Positions 1 to 10,576 of a stretch of DNA of 64,000 nt are shown piece by piece. The notes beneath the pieces are model-generated. The model did not search any database and was not told the DNA's origin. It saw only the letters and a list, made by a program, of their open reading frames with translations. Position numbers and translations under genes: made by a program. Position 1 is the stretch's first letter. Each line of letters starts with the position of its first letter. The stretch covers positions 1 through 64,000 of the forward strand of contig JANYJZ010000005.1 in assembly GCA_025358305.1 (NCBI GenBank), in the 5' to 3' direction. The stretch comes from Ignavibacteriota bacterium. Its GTDB lineage: Bacteria; Bacteroidota; Ignavibacteria; UBA10030; SZUA-254.

Positions 1-430
1 GGGGCTCCACGAAGACCGCATCGACCCGCCTGCCCAGCCGCTCCTCCCCGCGGATGAGGACTGGTCCCCGTATTCCGAGGGCGGCGAGCTCCTCGTCGGC
101 CCGCCTCCGGTCGATGCCCGCGACCGCGACGCCCGCCGCGGCAAGGGCGCGCTCGGCGACGCGCAGCGAACCGGGCGGCAGGCAGAGCCGGGAGAGCTCG
201 GCCCCTCCCATGTCGCTCCAGTCCTCGGGCCGCGCGGGTGCGACGCCCAGGGCGGCCGCCACCGCGTCCGCGGCCTCGCCCGCCCTCGCGCGCGCGACGA
301 AGACGGCCGGCCCGGGGCTGGCTCGAAGGGCGGCGAAGCTGCGCCCGTCCTCGAGCCGGCCCGTGAGGAGGATGCGACCGGAACGGGGCTCGTCCCAGGC
401 CGAGACTATGAATCCGCGCGCTTCCGCCAC
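1..430 (-). CDS. DNA polymerase II-like family B polymerase, N-terminal part, cut by window edge
   Basis: The minus strand reads open from a GTG at 430 to the window edge, giving about 143 residues that begin MAEARGFIVSAWDEP and contain blocks such as GPAVFVARARAGEA and ERLGRRVDAVFVEP. This resembles the N-terminal domain of E. coli Pol II-type family B DNA polymerases (a repair and translesion polymerase), where a short beta-rich section precedes the 3'-5' exonuclease. The exonuclease and palm motifs lie outside the window, so the call rests on N-terminal similarity only. No other start is available in frame upstream of the GTG. The G+C-rich codon use matches its right-hand neighbours up to about 3.4 kb. 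A second, complete family B polymerase of different sequence lies at 51949-54318. Confidence 0.6.
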   Translation of the reverse strand, partial: MAEARGFIVSAWDEPRSGRILLTGRLEDGRSFAALRASPGPAVFVARARAGEAADAVAAALGVAPARPEDWSDMGGAELSRLCLPPGSLRVAERALAAAGVAVAGIDRRRADEELAALGIRGPVLIRGEERLGRRVDAVFVEP

Positions 431-531
431 CTGTTCAGTATAGCCGCCCGCGCCCGACGCGGCCTATACTTGCGATTATGAAAGACCGCAGGGCGCGACC
501 GCGTCGAGGTCGGCGACTGAGGCGCGCTCCC

Positions 532-1026
532 GTGAACCTAGCCCTCCCCCCCGGGTCCCTCGTCCTCGTCGACAGCTCGGCCCTCGTCTATCTCGTCGAG
601 GGCGAGCCGGGCTCCGGCCGCAGGCACGCCGTGGAAGGCTTCTTCGCCCGGGCCGCCGCCGAGGGCTGGCGCCTCGCCGCTTCGACCCTATCTTGGCTCG
701 AGCTCCTCGAGAAGCCGCTCGCGGCCGCAGACGCCGGGCTCGCGGCGCGCTACCGCTCCCTCCTCTCGGACTCCGCCCGCATCGAGCTGCGCGTCGTCGA
801 CGTCGCCGTGGCGGAGGGGGCGGCGGCCCTCTCCGCCTCGCTCGGCCCGGCCCTCCGCCGCCGCCTCTCCCCCGCCGACCTCGTCCACATCGCGACCGCC
901 CTGACCCTGGGCGCGAGCGCCGTCCTCGGCAACGACGAGACCTGGCGCGAGGTGCCGGCCTGCCCTCCCCTCGTCCTCGTCGACGAGCTAGCTTTTGAAA
1001 GAGGTGATCCATGGACAAGCAGCTGA
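532..1026 (+). CDS. PIN-domain protein (putative ribonuclease)
   Basis: A PIN fold is indicated by the spaced acidic residues: VDSSALVYLVEG near the N-terminus, the Glu in LSWLELLE, the Asp in SPADLVHIATAL and the Asp in LGNDETW. These correspond to the metal-binding acidic cluster of VapC-type ribonucleases. Starting at the GTG (532) gives a compact protein of about 164 residues. An ATG at 478 would add an Arg-rich leader that looks non-coding. The 3' end overlaps the following aminopeptidase start by 16 bases, so the two are probably co-transcribed. I see no antitoxin gene next to it, so a toxin-antitoxin role is not supported. Confidence 0.65.
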   Translation: MNLALPPGSLVLVDSSALVYLVEGEPGSGRRHAVEGFFARAAAEGWRLAASTLSWLELLEKPLAAADAGLAARYRSLLSDSARIELRVVDVAVAEGAAALSASLGPALRRRLSPADLVHIATALTLGASAVLGNDETWREVPACPPLVLVDELAFERGDPWTSS

Positions 1027-2231
1027 CGAGCGCCTACGCATCCCTCGCCCTCGACGCCGGCATCGGGCTGCGAGAGGGCGCCAAGCTCCGCGTCACCGGC
1101 GCGCCCTCGAATCGGGAACTGATGTACGCCATCGCCGAGGGAGCCTACGAGCGGGGAGCCTCCCTCGTACGGCTCGAGTACGACGACGATCGCCTGGCCA
1201 GGATCCGGGTCGACTCCTCCCGCGACCGCTACCTGGACGAGGAGAGCCTCCTCCTTCGACGAAGCAGCGAGGTCTACGCCGAGGAGGGCTGGTCCCTGCT
1301 CTGCCTCCTCGGGGACGAAGACCCCGACGCCCTCGAGGGCGCCGACCAGCCGCGGCTCGCGCGCATGCGGCGGGCGAGGAGCTCGGCCTCGGAGGCCATC
1401 CGCCTCGCCCAGATGGCCAGCCGCGTGCCCTGGTGCGTCATGCCCGCCGCGACCGATGCCTGGGCAGCCAAAATCCTCGGCCCCGGAGCCCGCGGGGACG
1501 ACCTATGGAAACTCCTCGCGCCCATACTCAGGCTCGACCGCCCCGATCCCGCCGCCGAGCTCCGCGCGCACATGGGGGAGCTCGATGCCCGCAGCCGCGG
1601 CCTGAACGAGCTCCGCCTGCGCGAGCTCCGCTTCCGCGGGCCGGGCACCGACCTGCGCGTGCCCCTCGCGCCCGAGTCGCGCTGGATGGGCGGGGCCGAC
1701 GTCACCCCCTCGGGCCAGATCTTCATGCCCAACCTGCCCACCGAGGAAACCTTCGCGACCCCCGATTTCCGCGGTACCGAGGGTCATGCCGCCCTCACGA
1801 GGCCCGTCAGAATCCTCGGCAGCCTCGTGTCGGGGGGCTACCTGCGCTTCGAGGCCGGCCGAGTCGTCGAGGCCCGGGCCGAGCGGGGCGCCGCCACCCT
1901 CGAGAGCTACCTCGGCACGGACGAGGGCGCGAGGCGCTTAGGCGAGGTGGCCCTCGTCGACTCGGCCAACCCCATCGGTAAAAGCGGCATGGTCTTCGAC
2001 TCGCCCCTGATCGACGAAAACGCGGCCTGCCACATCGCCCTCGGCTGCGGCTACGAGGGCGGCTTCGAGGGCTCGCTCGGCTGGAACGACGGTGAGAAGG
2101 CCGCCCACGGTTTCAACGTCTCCCTCGTCCACGAGGACCTGATGATCGGCTCCCCCGACATCGACGTGACCGGAGTGGACGGCTCGGGGCGGGAGATCGC
2201 GCTGCTGCGAAAGGGCAGCTTCGTCGTCTAA
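1011..2231 (+). CDS. M29 family metallo-aminopeptidase (AmpS/AmpT-like)
   Basis: 406-residue cytoplasmic peptidase that removes N-terminal amino acids from peptides using a dinuclear metal site. Residues matching the thermophilic aminopeptidase family are visible: the Glu pair in NLPTEETFATP, the Glu in GEVALVDSANPIG, the His in ACHIALGCGY, and the HxD pair in VHEDLMIGSPDIDVTG. Length is typical for the family. The start ATG at 1011 follows AGAGGTGATCC, a good ribosome binding site, and lies inside the end of the PIN gene. The stop overlaps the stop of the convergent RluA-type gene by 4 bases, so the locus is very tightly packed. Confidence 0.9.
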   Translation: MDKQLTSAYASLALDAGIGLREGAKLRVTGAPSNRELMYAIAEGAYERGASLVRLEYDDDRLARIRVDSSRDRYLDEESLLLRRSSEVYAEEGWSLLCLLGDEDPDALEGADQPRLARMRRARSSASEAIRLAQMASRVPWCVMPAATDAWAAKILGPGARGDDLWKLLAPILRLDRPDPAAELRAHMGELDARSRGLNELRLRELRFRGPGTDLRVPLAPESRWMGGADVTPSGQIFMPNLPTEETFATPDFRGTEGHAALTRPVRILGSLVSGGYLRFEAGRVVEARAERGAATLESYLGTDEGARRLGEVALVDSANPIGKSGMVFDSPLIDENAACHIALGCGYEGGFEGSLGWNDGEKAAHGFNVSLVHEDLMIGSPDIDVTGVDGSGREIALLRKGSFVV

Positions 2232-2944
2232 AGTTTCTCCAGCTGCGCGATGGTCGCCCTCATGTCCTTGGGCAGGGGCGCCTCGGCCTTGAACGCCGCA
2301 CCCGTGGCGGGATGGGGGAACTCGGCCGACAGGGCGTGGAGGGCCGCCCGCGCGAGGAGGGGCCGCTCCCCGAAGGGATCGCCCTTCCACCTCCGCTTTA
2401 GCTTCGAGAGGAGGAGGGCCTCGCCGTCGCCGTAGAGCGCGTCGCAGAGGCAGGGGTGGCCGAGGGAGGCTAGGTGCACGCGCACCTGGTGGGTGCGCCC
2501 CGTCTCGGGCCGAGCCTCGACCAGGGCGCTGTCCTTGTAGCGGGCGACCACGACGAAGACTGTCCGGGACTGCTTACCGTGGTGCGCAGTCGCCACGGTC
2601 CGGTGCAGCTTGTCCCCGTCGGGCATGAGGGGAAGGTCGCAGGCCATCTCATCCCAGGACGGGACGCCCCGGACCAGGGCTCGGTAGACCTTGGCGACCG
2701 CGCGCGACTCGAAGGCGGCGCTCAGCGCCCGGTGGGAGTCGGCATCCCGCGCGAAGAGGAGGACTCCGCTCGTCTCCTTGTCCAGCCGGTGGACCACGAA
2801 GAGCTTTCCCCAGGCCGAGCGGAGCTCGGACACCGCGTCGGGGACCTCCGGGTCCCAGCGGTCGGGGATAGAGAGAATGCCGGAGGGCTTGTCGACGACG
2901 AGGATGGCCTCGTCCGAAAATATGATGGGCAGGGGGCTGGGCAT
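2228..2944 (-). CDS. RluA-family pseudouridine synthase
   Basis: 238-residue RNA pseudouridine synthase of the RluA/RsuA superfamily. It shows motif II VVHRLDKETSGVLLFAR with the catalytic Asp, the upstream motif ILVVDKPSGILSIP, and the RPETGRTHQVRVHLASLGHP block typical of RluA enzymes. There is no N-terminal S4 domain, so the substrate (a 23S rRNA position or a tRNA) cannot be decided from sequence. The ATG at 2944 fits the family N-terminus. Its end overlaps the convergent M29 gene by 4 bases, and a MarR regulator lies upstream on the same strand with only 14 bases between. Confidence 0.9.
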   Translation of the reverse strand: MPSPLPIIFSDEAILVVDKPSGILSIPDRWDPEVPDAVSELRSAWGKLFVVHRLDKETSGVLLFARDADSHRALSAAFESRAVAKVYRALVRGVPSWDEMACDLPLMPDGDKLHRTVATAHHGKQSRTVFVVVARYKDSALVEARPETGRTHQVRVHLASLGHPCLCDALYGDGEALLLSKLKRRWKGDPFGERPLLARAALHALSAEFPHPATGAAFKAEAPLPKDMRATIAQLEKL

Positions 2945-2958
2945 GCCCCGATACTACC

Positions 2959-3417
2959 TCAGCGACGCGAAGCTTGTGTATGGTGCCGGCTGCCAAAAAG
3001 ATCCGAGGCCCGCGACTCGACCCGTTCCAAGGCCCGGAAAAAAGCGGCACGCTCCGAAGAATCCAGGATATCGAAGGGATCCCCGAGGCTGGAAGCAGAA
3101 AATAGCTGCGCCCGCTCGATGCGATCCAGGAGCTCCTCGCCCTCGCCGCTGAGCACTAGGCGGCTGGAGCGCCGATCCAAATCCGAGCGCCTCCGCGAAA
3201 GCCAGCCCTGGGCGACGCACTTCTGCGCCACCAGGGTCGCCGTGGGACGATCGCAGGAGAGCTCCGCCGCCGCCGCCGAGGGACTGATCGCCCCCCTCCG
3301 CCTCGCCAACTGTATGAGGAAAAACTGAGGCAGGGTGATCCCGAAGGGGCGTATCCGCTCGGCGGAGCGACGGCGCCGGGCGATGTATATAGATGACATG
3401 AGCTCGATCGCGTCCAT
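2959..3417 (-). CDS. MarR-family transcriptional regulator
   Basis: 152-residue protein with a central winged helix-turn-helix. TLPQFFLIQLARRRGAISPS leads into the recognition helix ELSCDRPTATLVAQKCVAQGW, followed by the wing LSRRRSDLDRRSSRLVLSGEG, the usual DxRxxxxxLT-like signature of MarR proteins. These act as dimers on palindromic operators and usually respond to small phenolic ligands or oxidants. A perfect 20-bp palindrome directly touches the start codon (3418-3437), so autoregulation is very likely. The gene precedes the pseudouridine synthase on the same strand and may be co-transcribed with it. Confidence 0.88.
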   Translation of the reverse strand: MDAIELMSSIYIARRRRSAERIRPFGITLPQFFLIQLARRRGAISPSAAAAELSCDRPTATLVAQKCVAQGWLSRRRSDLDRRSSRLVLSGEGEELLDRIERAQLFSASSLGDPFDILDSSERAAFFRALERVESRASDLFGSRHHTQASRR

Positions 3418-3437
3418 ATAGTTAGTATACTAACTAT
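3418..3437. promoter_or_regulatory. Perfect 20-bp palindrome, probable MarR operator
   Basis: The core TTAGTATACTAA is extended by perfect symmetry to a full 20-bp inverted repeat with no spacer. It abuts the MarR ATG (3417) and sits between marR and the groEL promoter region. Size and symmetry match MarR dimer operators. Being AT-rich in a very G+C-rich neighbourhood, it may also contain the marR promoter. Binding is inferred. Confidence 0.75.
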
Positions 3438-3470
3438 CGACGATTAACGCAATCTAGCCAACCCGAGGCC

Positions 3471-5249
<1,779 letters not shown>

Positions 5250-5301
5250 TCACTCGCCGCGCAGGGACCCGCTCTACCAGGCGCACATCAACAGATCCAA
5301 A

Positions 5302-5340
5302 CGAACCCCCTGCCGGAAGCCCGGCAGGGGGTTCGCTGTT
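5302..5340 (+). terminator. Intrinsic terminator after groEL
   Basis: A perfect 15-bp G+C-rich stem (5302-5316 paired with 5321-5335) with a 4-base loop lies about 50 bases after the groEL stop. It is followed only by a weak T-rich run (CTGTTCTAT), so termination strength is uncertain. Confidence 0.75.
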
Positions 5341-5430
5341 CTATAACGCGGCTCTCACCGGCCCCGTCGCTCCGGCGCGCCGTTTCACCTCGCGGGGCCA
5401 CCCGTCCGGCGCGCAACGGCGAACTGCGCA

Positions 5431-5459
5431 TTGAAGTTCGCGCTCCGAATCGGTACATT
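5431..5459 (+). promoter_or_regulatory. Candidate promoter for the LytS/LytR pair
   Basis: TTGAAG and TACATT with a 17-base spacer, ending 35 bases before the probable ATG of the histidine kinase gene. It follows the groEL terminator, so the two-component pair is probably transcribed independently. Confidence 0.5.
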
Positions 5460-5494
5460 AAGAAAACCATCATTCCATCACGTTGAACCCCGGC

Positions 5495-6607
5495 ATGATC
5501 TCCTGGAAGCACCACTGGCTCCGCTGGCTTCTCGTGTGCGGCATCGTCGCGGGCGCAGGGGTGATCTTCGGCCTCCAGTTCTACGTGAGCAACACCCAGC
5601 TCGGCGGAACCTCTCCGGCGAGCGCGTTCATTTACGACCAGATCTTCTACTGGTCCACCTGGGGCATGCTCGTTCCGATCGCCCTTTGGGTCTCTCGGAA
5701 GGTCCCCGTCCCCTCTGAGAGGCGCTCGAGGGCGCTCATTGTCCACGGCCTCGCCGGGGTCGCGATGGGCTATCTCCACGCGGTCGTCTACATCAGTCTC
5801 TACCATGCCTTCGGCATCCTCGTGGAGGGGCTCCCGTTCTCCTCCGAATCCATCGTGCAGGGGTTCTTCCGGCTCAATCTGCCGATGCGCATCGCGAACT
5901 ATTATCTCATCGTCGCCGGCATCTTCGCCGTCGAGTTCTACCAGAAGTACGTAGAGCGGACCCTGGCGGCCTCCCGGCTTGAATCGGAGCTTGCCGTCGC
6001 GAAGGTCGAGATGCTCCGGATGCAAATGCATCCCCATTTTCTCTTCAACGCGCTCCACTCCATCGCGGGACTCGTCCGCTCGGGAGAGAGTCCGGAGGCG
6101 GTACGCATGATCGCGGGCCTGAGCGACCTCCTGCGCGCGGCGATGGACACCGGCACGGAGCAGCAGGTGTCGCTCGGGCGCGACGTGGAGTTCGTCCGGC
6201 GGTATCTCGAGATCGAACAGGTGCGGTTCTCCGATCGGCTCTCGGTGACGATCGATATCGATCCGGCGGCCGCAGAGGCGCTCGTGCCGAACCTCCTCCT
6301 TCAACCTCTCGTCGAGAACGCGGTCAATCACGGGATCGCTCGCCGGCCCGGCCCGGGCCGGATCGCCGTCACCGCCCGCCGGGAGAACGGCCGGCTCGAG
6401 ATCGAGGTCAACGACGACGGGGCGGGGCTGCCGGAAGGCTGGGACCTCGACAGGGATGCGGGCATCGGGCTGCGCAATACGCGCGACCGTCTCCGCCATC
6501 TTTACGGCGCCGATGCGCGTCTCCTCGTCCGGCGACGGGGCGACGGGGGCGTTTCGGTCGCCGTCTCAGTTCCCGTACCGGGCGCGGCGGGAGGGGGACC
6601 GGCATGA
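5495..6607 (+). CDS. LytS-type membrane sensor histidine kinase
   Basis: About 370 residues. The N-terminal half has four predicted membrane helices (WLRWLLVCGIVAGAGVIFG, IFYWSTWGMLVPIALWV, LIVHGLAGVAMGYLHAVVYI, IANYYLIVAGIFAVEFYQ). A short coiled region leads into the kinase domain, with the phospho-acceptor in MQMHPHFLFNALHSIAG (His near residue 179), the N box LLLQPLVENAVNHGI and the G box NDDGAGLP. This is the LytS/YehU histidine kinase family, which pairs with LytTR response regulators. A TTG at 5483 would add four residues; neither start has a clear ribosome binding site. The stop overlaps the regulator gene by 4 bases, so they form a two-gene operon. The signal sensed is unknown. Confidence 0.9.
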   Translation: MISWKHHWLRWLLVCGIVAGAGVIFGLQFYVSNTQLGGTSPASAFIYDQIFYWSTWGMLVPIALWVSRKVPVPSERRSRALIVHGLAGVAMGYLHAVVYISLYHAFGILVEGLPFSSESIVQGFFRLNLPMRIANYYLIVAGIFAVEFYQKYVERTLAASRLESELAVAKVEMLRMQMHPHFLFNALHSIAGLVRSGESPEAVRMIAGLSDLLRAAMDTGTEQQVSLGRDVEFVRRYLEIEQVRFSDRLSVTIDIDPAAAEALVPNLLLQPLVENAVNHGIARRPGPGRIAVTARRENGRLEIEVNDDGAGLPEGWDLDRDAGIGLRNTRDRLRHLYGADARLLVRRRGDGGVSVAVSVPVPGAAGGGPA

Positions 6608-7398
6608 CGGACCTTCTGCGCGTCCTTATCGTGGACGACGAACCGCTCGCGCGTAAGTCCATCAGGCTCCTCCTCGGACCGGACGCCACCGTTGCGGTGG
6701 TCGGCGAATGCCCGGGCGGAACAGAGGCCCTCGCGGCGATCCGCGGCGGGGGGGTCGATCTCGTCTTCCTGGACATCCAGATGCCCGGCATGTCGGGGTT
6801 TGAAGTGCTCGCCGCCCTCGATCCCGACGTGCGGCCCTTGGTCATCTTCGTGACGGCGTTCGACCAGTACGCCGTGCGCGCATTCGAGGTCCACTCCCTT
6901 GATTACCTCCTGAAGCCGTTCGACGACGAGCGCTTCGCCGTCGCGCTCGGCCGCGCGAAGGCGCAGTACGCCCGCCGGGACTTCGCTGCGACAAGCAAGC
7001 GTCTCGTCGCGCTCCTGGAAGAGCTCAAGGACCGTCCGGCCGTTGCGTCGGCGCCGGGATCCTATCCGGAGCGCTTTGCGGTGCGCTCGACCGGCCGCGT
7101 CACGATGGTCCCGGTCGATGACATCGATTGGTTCGAGGCGGACGGCGACTACGCCCGATTCACGGTCGGGGGAAAGCAGAAGCTTCTCCGCGAGACGTTC
7201 GGGCGACTGGAGGAACGTCTGGATCCGACGAAGTTCGTCCGGATCCACCGATCGTACATCGTTCGGATCGGCCGGATCCGCGAGCTCCGCTCAGAGTCGA
7301 ACGGCGACTACCGCATTCTCCTCCACGACGGCACGACACTCCCTCTGAGCCGCACATACAGGGAACACGTGCTCGCGCTTCTCGAACGTCCTTCCTGA
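6604..7398 (+). CDS. LytTR-family response regulator
   Basis: 264 residues: a receiver domain at about 1-125 with the acidic pocket IVDDEP, phospho-acceptor Asp in LVFLDIQMPGMSG, the Thr in IFVTAFDQYAVRAFE and the Lys in DYLLKPFD. A LytTR DNA-binding domain follows at about 155-260 (PVDDIDWFEADGDYARF, then KFVRIHRSYIVRIGRI). It is phosphorylated by the overlapping upstream kinase and would bind DNA as a dimer. The neighbouring targets are unknown; I searched the 7399-7565 leader by eye and saw no convincing LytTR direct repeat. Architecture and length are standard. Confidence 0.94.
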   Translation: MTDLLRVLIVDDEPLARKSIRLLLGPDATVAVVGECPGGTEALAAIRGGGVDLVFLDIQMPGMSGFEVLAALDPDVRPLVIFVTAFDQYAVRAFEVHSLDYLLKPFDDERFAVALGRAKAQYARRDFAATSKRLVALLEELKDRPAVASAPGSYPERFAVRSTGRVTMVPVDDIDWFEADGDYARFTVGGKQKLLRETFGRLEERLDPTKFVRIHRSYIVRIGRIRELRSESNGDYRILLHDGTTLPLSRTYREHVLALLERPS

Positions 7399-7565
7399 TC
7401 CCATCGGTCTGCCGCACCCGTCCACCGGTTCGTCGTTTCCTCCCGCTTGGTTGCCGTCCGGGCGCCCTTTTGGCCGTTTCGTAGTCGTATACTTCCCTTG
7501 CAGGCACGCGGAGCCGCATCCCCAGAACGGGTGCGGCCATTGACCCCATCACGCGAGAGGGAACC

Positions 7566-10502
7566 ATGGCGAAGAACAGATCATGCTGGAAAGTGTGCGC
7601 AGGTGCCGTCCTGCTCATGGCCATCCTGGTGGCAGGCCCGGAGTCCGGCGCGCAGACGTTCACGAAGGTCACGACGGGCGCTCTCGTCACCGATCTCGCG
7701 GCGGCGCGCAGCGCCCACTGGATCGACTACGACAAGGACGGCGATCTCGACCTCTTCGTGACGAGAGGGAAGGCCGGGGGACAGAACAACATCCTCTACC
7801 GGAACGACGGTCCTCCGGACTACACGTTCACGCCGATGACGGGGCTCGTCGTGTCGCAGGACGGCCAGCCGTCGGACGGTGCGACCTGGGGGGACTATGA
7901 CAACGATGGATACGACGATCTCTTCGTCGTGAACTGGTATGGCATGAACAACATGCTCTACCATAACAACGGCGACGGGACATTCACGCGCATCCTCGCC
8001 GGGGCTCCTGTCACCGACGGCGGGTACTCCGAAACGGCAAGCTGGGGCGATTACAACAACGACGGCTGGCTCGACCTCGCCGTCTCGAACAGCGCCGGCG
8101 ACCTCCATGAGTTCCTCTACAAGAACCACGGCGACGGCACGTTCGAGAAGATCACCACGGGCCCCATCCCCGCGGGCGTGGGTGAGTCTCGGGGTCTCAC
8201 CTGGGTCGACTACGACAACGACCACGACCTGGACCTCTTTGTCGTGAACGAGTCGAACCAGAACGAATACCTCTACAAGAATCTGCTCACCGAGACCGGC
8301 GTCGATTCGTTTGAGAGCGTGACCACCGGGGCGCTCGTCAACTCGGGCGGGTCGACCTGGAGCGGCAGCTGGGGCGACTTCGACAACGACGGAGACCTCG
8401 ATCTGTTCGTTGCAAACCACGCAAACCAGAACAACAACCTCTTCGTGAACTTGGGCGACGGCACATTCCAGAAGATGCCGTTGGAATTCGGGGACGTCGT
8501 CGACGACAGCGGCTATTCGGCGTCAAGCTCATGGGTCGATGCCGACAACGACGGCGACTTGGACCTCTACGTCTCGAACGCGTACGGAGGCAATGGGACG
8601 AACTTCTACTACCGGAACCTCCTGACCGAGACGGGCGTCGCGACGTTCGAGCGGGTGCTCATCGGCACGTTCGTCAACCCCGGCGGATACACCTATGGGT
8701 TCGCGTGGGGGGACTATGACGAGGACGGCGACATGGACCTGTTCTGCGCTCGGACATTCAATGAGAACGAGGCGAGCGCGCTCTTTCGGAACGACGGCAA
8801 CGCGAACCACTGGATGACGATCGACTGCAAAGGGACCGTCTCCAACCGGTCCGCCATCGGGGCCCGGATCAGGGTCAAAGCGCAGATCAACGGCCTTCCG
8901 GTCTGGCAGCTTCGGGTCATCGAGGGCCAGCAAGGATACTGCGGACAGACGCTCCAGCAGCATTTCGGACTTGAACTGGCGTCCGTCATCGACTCGCTCA
9001 TCATCGACTGGCCCTCCGGGCTTCAGGACCGGTTCGCGAACGTCCCGGTGAACCATCACTACGCCATTGCCGAGAACCAGACGGTGATTCCGGAGCCCTC
9101 GTCGCCCCCGGACGGGGCCGACTCGCAGCTGCTGGTGACGACGGTCCGGTGGCACCGGACGCTTCTCGGTGCGCCCTTCCATCTCCAGGTGTCGACCGAT
9201 TCCACGTTTGGCGCCGGCATGATCGTCGACGATTCGACGATCACCGATACGTCCCGGACCCTCGACAGCCTTGCGAACACATCGAGGTTCTTCTGGCGCG
9301 TCCAGCAGTCGCGCTCGATCCGGAAGGACCTCTGGTCCGCCGTCCGGCAATTCGTCGTGGGCGCGACGCTCTTCGGATACGACATCCGGGCGCAATGGAA
9401 CCTTGTCTCCGTGCCTGTGACGGTCGCCGACTACGCTCTGGCGCATCTCTTCGACAACGCCGTCACGCCGGCGTACAGTTACGGCGCGTCGTCGTATGCG
9501 GCCCGGGAAACGCTGACGAACGGACCGGGGTATTGGGTGAAGGCCTCGTCGAACCGGAACTTTCAGATCTCAGGGATTTCCCGTCCTCCGGAGAGCCTCG
9601 CGGTGGCATCGGGCTGGAACCTCGTCGGCTCGCGCGCCTCGCGCATCCCGGCGGCGGCCGTGACGTCCATCCCCGCCGGCATCCTCGTCTCCTCCTTTTT
9701 TGGATATGAACGAGGGTATGCGCGAGCGGACAGCCTAGCGCCGTTCCGCGGGTATTGGGTTTTTGCGAACGCTCCCGGAACGGTCGTTCTCGGGGACAGC
9801 GTCCCCGGCGCGGTCGCCGCCGTCCGCAAGACGGACGCCGGAGCGCCCACTGCGAGTGCGTTCCGCCTCTTATTCCAGGATGGCGCGGGCAATGCGCAGG
9901 CGCTCTTCCTCGCCCCGGGGGCGAGCAGCGACGCAATGAGCCGAAACATCTACGCACTCCCGCCCGTTCCGCCACGAGGCGGCTTTGACGTTCGCTTTAC
10001 ATCGGGCCGATACCTGGAGGTCGCACCTTTAGCAGGGGAAGGGTTATTCCCGATCGACGTCTCCTCGGCCGTCTATCCGCTCATCCTCTCGTTGCCCGAC
10101 GGCCTCCCTGCAGGGGCCGCGTTCACCGCGGCCGGCGCGGTCCTCGACGCGGACAATCGGGGAGAGATCGTTTTGGCCGGACCGGTGCGCGGACTTTCTC
10201 TCCGTGTCGCGCGCTCGACCGGCGGAGTGCCCGACCGGGTCACGCTCGCACAGAACTTCCCGAACCCGTTCAATCCCGAGACCTCGATCGAGTACGCCAT
10301 TCCCGGCGGGACGGAGGGTCGCGTCTCGCTCATCGTCTACGACCTGTTGGGCAGGGAAGTAGAGACGCTCGTTTCGGCGTCGCTCTCCCCCGGGCGGTAC
10401 CGAGCGTCGTGGAACGCCGCCTCATATCCCGGCGGCATCTACTATTGCCGACTGAGCGCCGGCGGCGCGACCGAGACCCGTAAGATGGTCGTTATGAAAT
10501 GA
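7566..10502 (+). CDS. Secreted VCBS-repeat/ASPIC-UnbV protein with T9SS sorting tail
   Basis: 978 residues. A signal peptide (about 1-29, ending ESGAQ) is followed by seven VCBS/FG-GAP-type repeats, each with a Ca-binding loop such as DYDKDGDLDLFV or DFDNDGDLDLFV, within residues 45-400. An ASPIC/UnbV domain follows at about 410-500 (SAIGARIRVKAQ to IDSLIIDWPSG). After a beta-rich region the C-terminal ~85 residues form a type IX secretion sorting domain starting QNFPNPFNPETSIEYAIP and ending TRKMVVMK. This predicts export, then attachment to or release from the cell surface. The RBS GAGAGGGAACC precedes the ATG. A hairpin at 7513-7537 lies in the leader. Its ligand is unknown. Confidence 0.92.
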   Translation: MAKNRSCWKVCAGAVLLMAILVAGPESGAQTFTKVTTGALVTDLAAARSAHWIDYDKDGDLDLFVTRGKAGGQNNILYRNDGPPDYTFTPMTGLVVSQDGQPSDGATWGDYDNDGYDDLFVVNWYGMNNMLYHNNGDGTFTRILAGAPVTDGGYSETASWGDYNNDGWLDLAVSNSAGDLHEFLYKNHGDGTFEKITTGPIPAGVGESRGLTWVDYDNDHDLDLFVVNESNQNEYLYKNLLTETGVDSFESVTTGALVNSGGSTWSGSWGDFDNDGDLDLFVANHANQNNNLFVNLGDGTFQKMPLEFGDVVDDSGYSASSSWVDADNDGDLDLYVSNAYGGNGTNFYYRNLLTETGVATFERVLIGTFVNPGGYTYGFAWGDYDEDGDMDLFCARTFNENEASALFRNDGNANHWMTIDCKGTVSNRSAIGARIRVKAQINGLPVWQLRVIEGQQGYCGQTLQQHFGLELASVIDSLIIDWPSGLQDRFANVPVNHHYAIAENQTVIPEPSSPPDGADSQLLVTTVRWHRTLLGAPFHLQVSTDSTFGAGMIVDDSTITDTSRTLDSLANTSRFFWRVQQSRSIRKDLWSAVRQFVVGATLFGYDIRAQWNLVSVPVTVADYALAHLFDNAVTPAYSYGASSYAARETLTNGPGYWVKASSNRNFQISGISRPPESLAVASGWNLVGSRASRIPAAAVTSIPAGILVSSFFGYERGYARADSLAPFRGYWVFANAPGTVVLGDSVPGAVAAVRKTDAGAPTASAFRLLFQDGAGNAQALFLAPGASSDAMSRNIYALPPVPPRGGFDVRFTSGRYLEVAPLAGEGLFPIDVSSAVYPLILSLPDGLPAGAAFTAAGAVLDADNRGEIVLAGPVRGLSLRVARSTGGVPDRVTLAQNFPNPFNPETSIEYAIPGGTEGRVSLIVYDLLGREVETLVSASLSPGRYRASWNAASYPGGIYYCRLSAGGATETRKMVVMK

Positions 10503-10515
10503 CGCGACACCAGGC

Positions 10516-10544
10516 TTGCGAATAAGCATTATTTGTTATATTAT
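10516..10544 (+). promoter_or_regulatory. Candidate promoter for the small membrane protein gene
   Basis: TTGCGA and TATTAT with a 17-base spacer lie in an AT-rich patch directly after the VCBS gene stop and about 33 bases before the TTG start at 10577. Confidence 0.5.
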
Positions 10545-10576
10545 GGAGCTCGTTCAACGAATCGGAGCTCCTCGTT

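Noticed and set aside
478-531. ATG start for the PIN protein
   Set aside because: It would add an Arg-rich 18-residue leader before the PIN core; the GTG at 532 is more plausible. Not excluded.
532-1026. PIN protein as toxin of a VapBC system
   Set aside because: No antitoxin-sized gene is upstream or downstream; the neighbour is an aminopeptidase.
7399-7565. LytTR binding repeats upstream of the VCBS gene
   Set aside because: No pair of sites fitting the LytTR consensus at about 21-base spacing could be found by eye.
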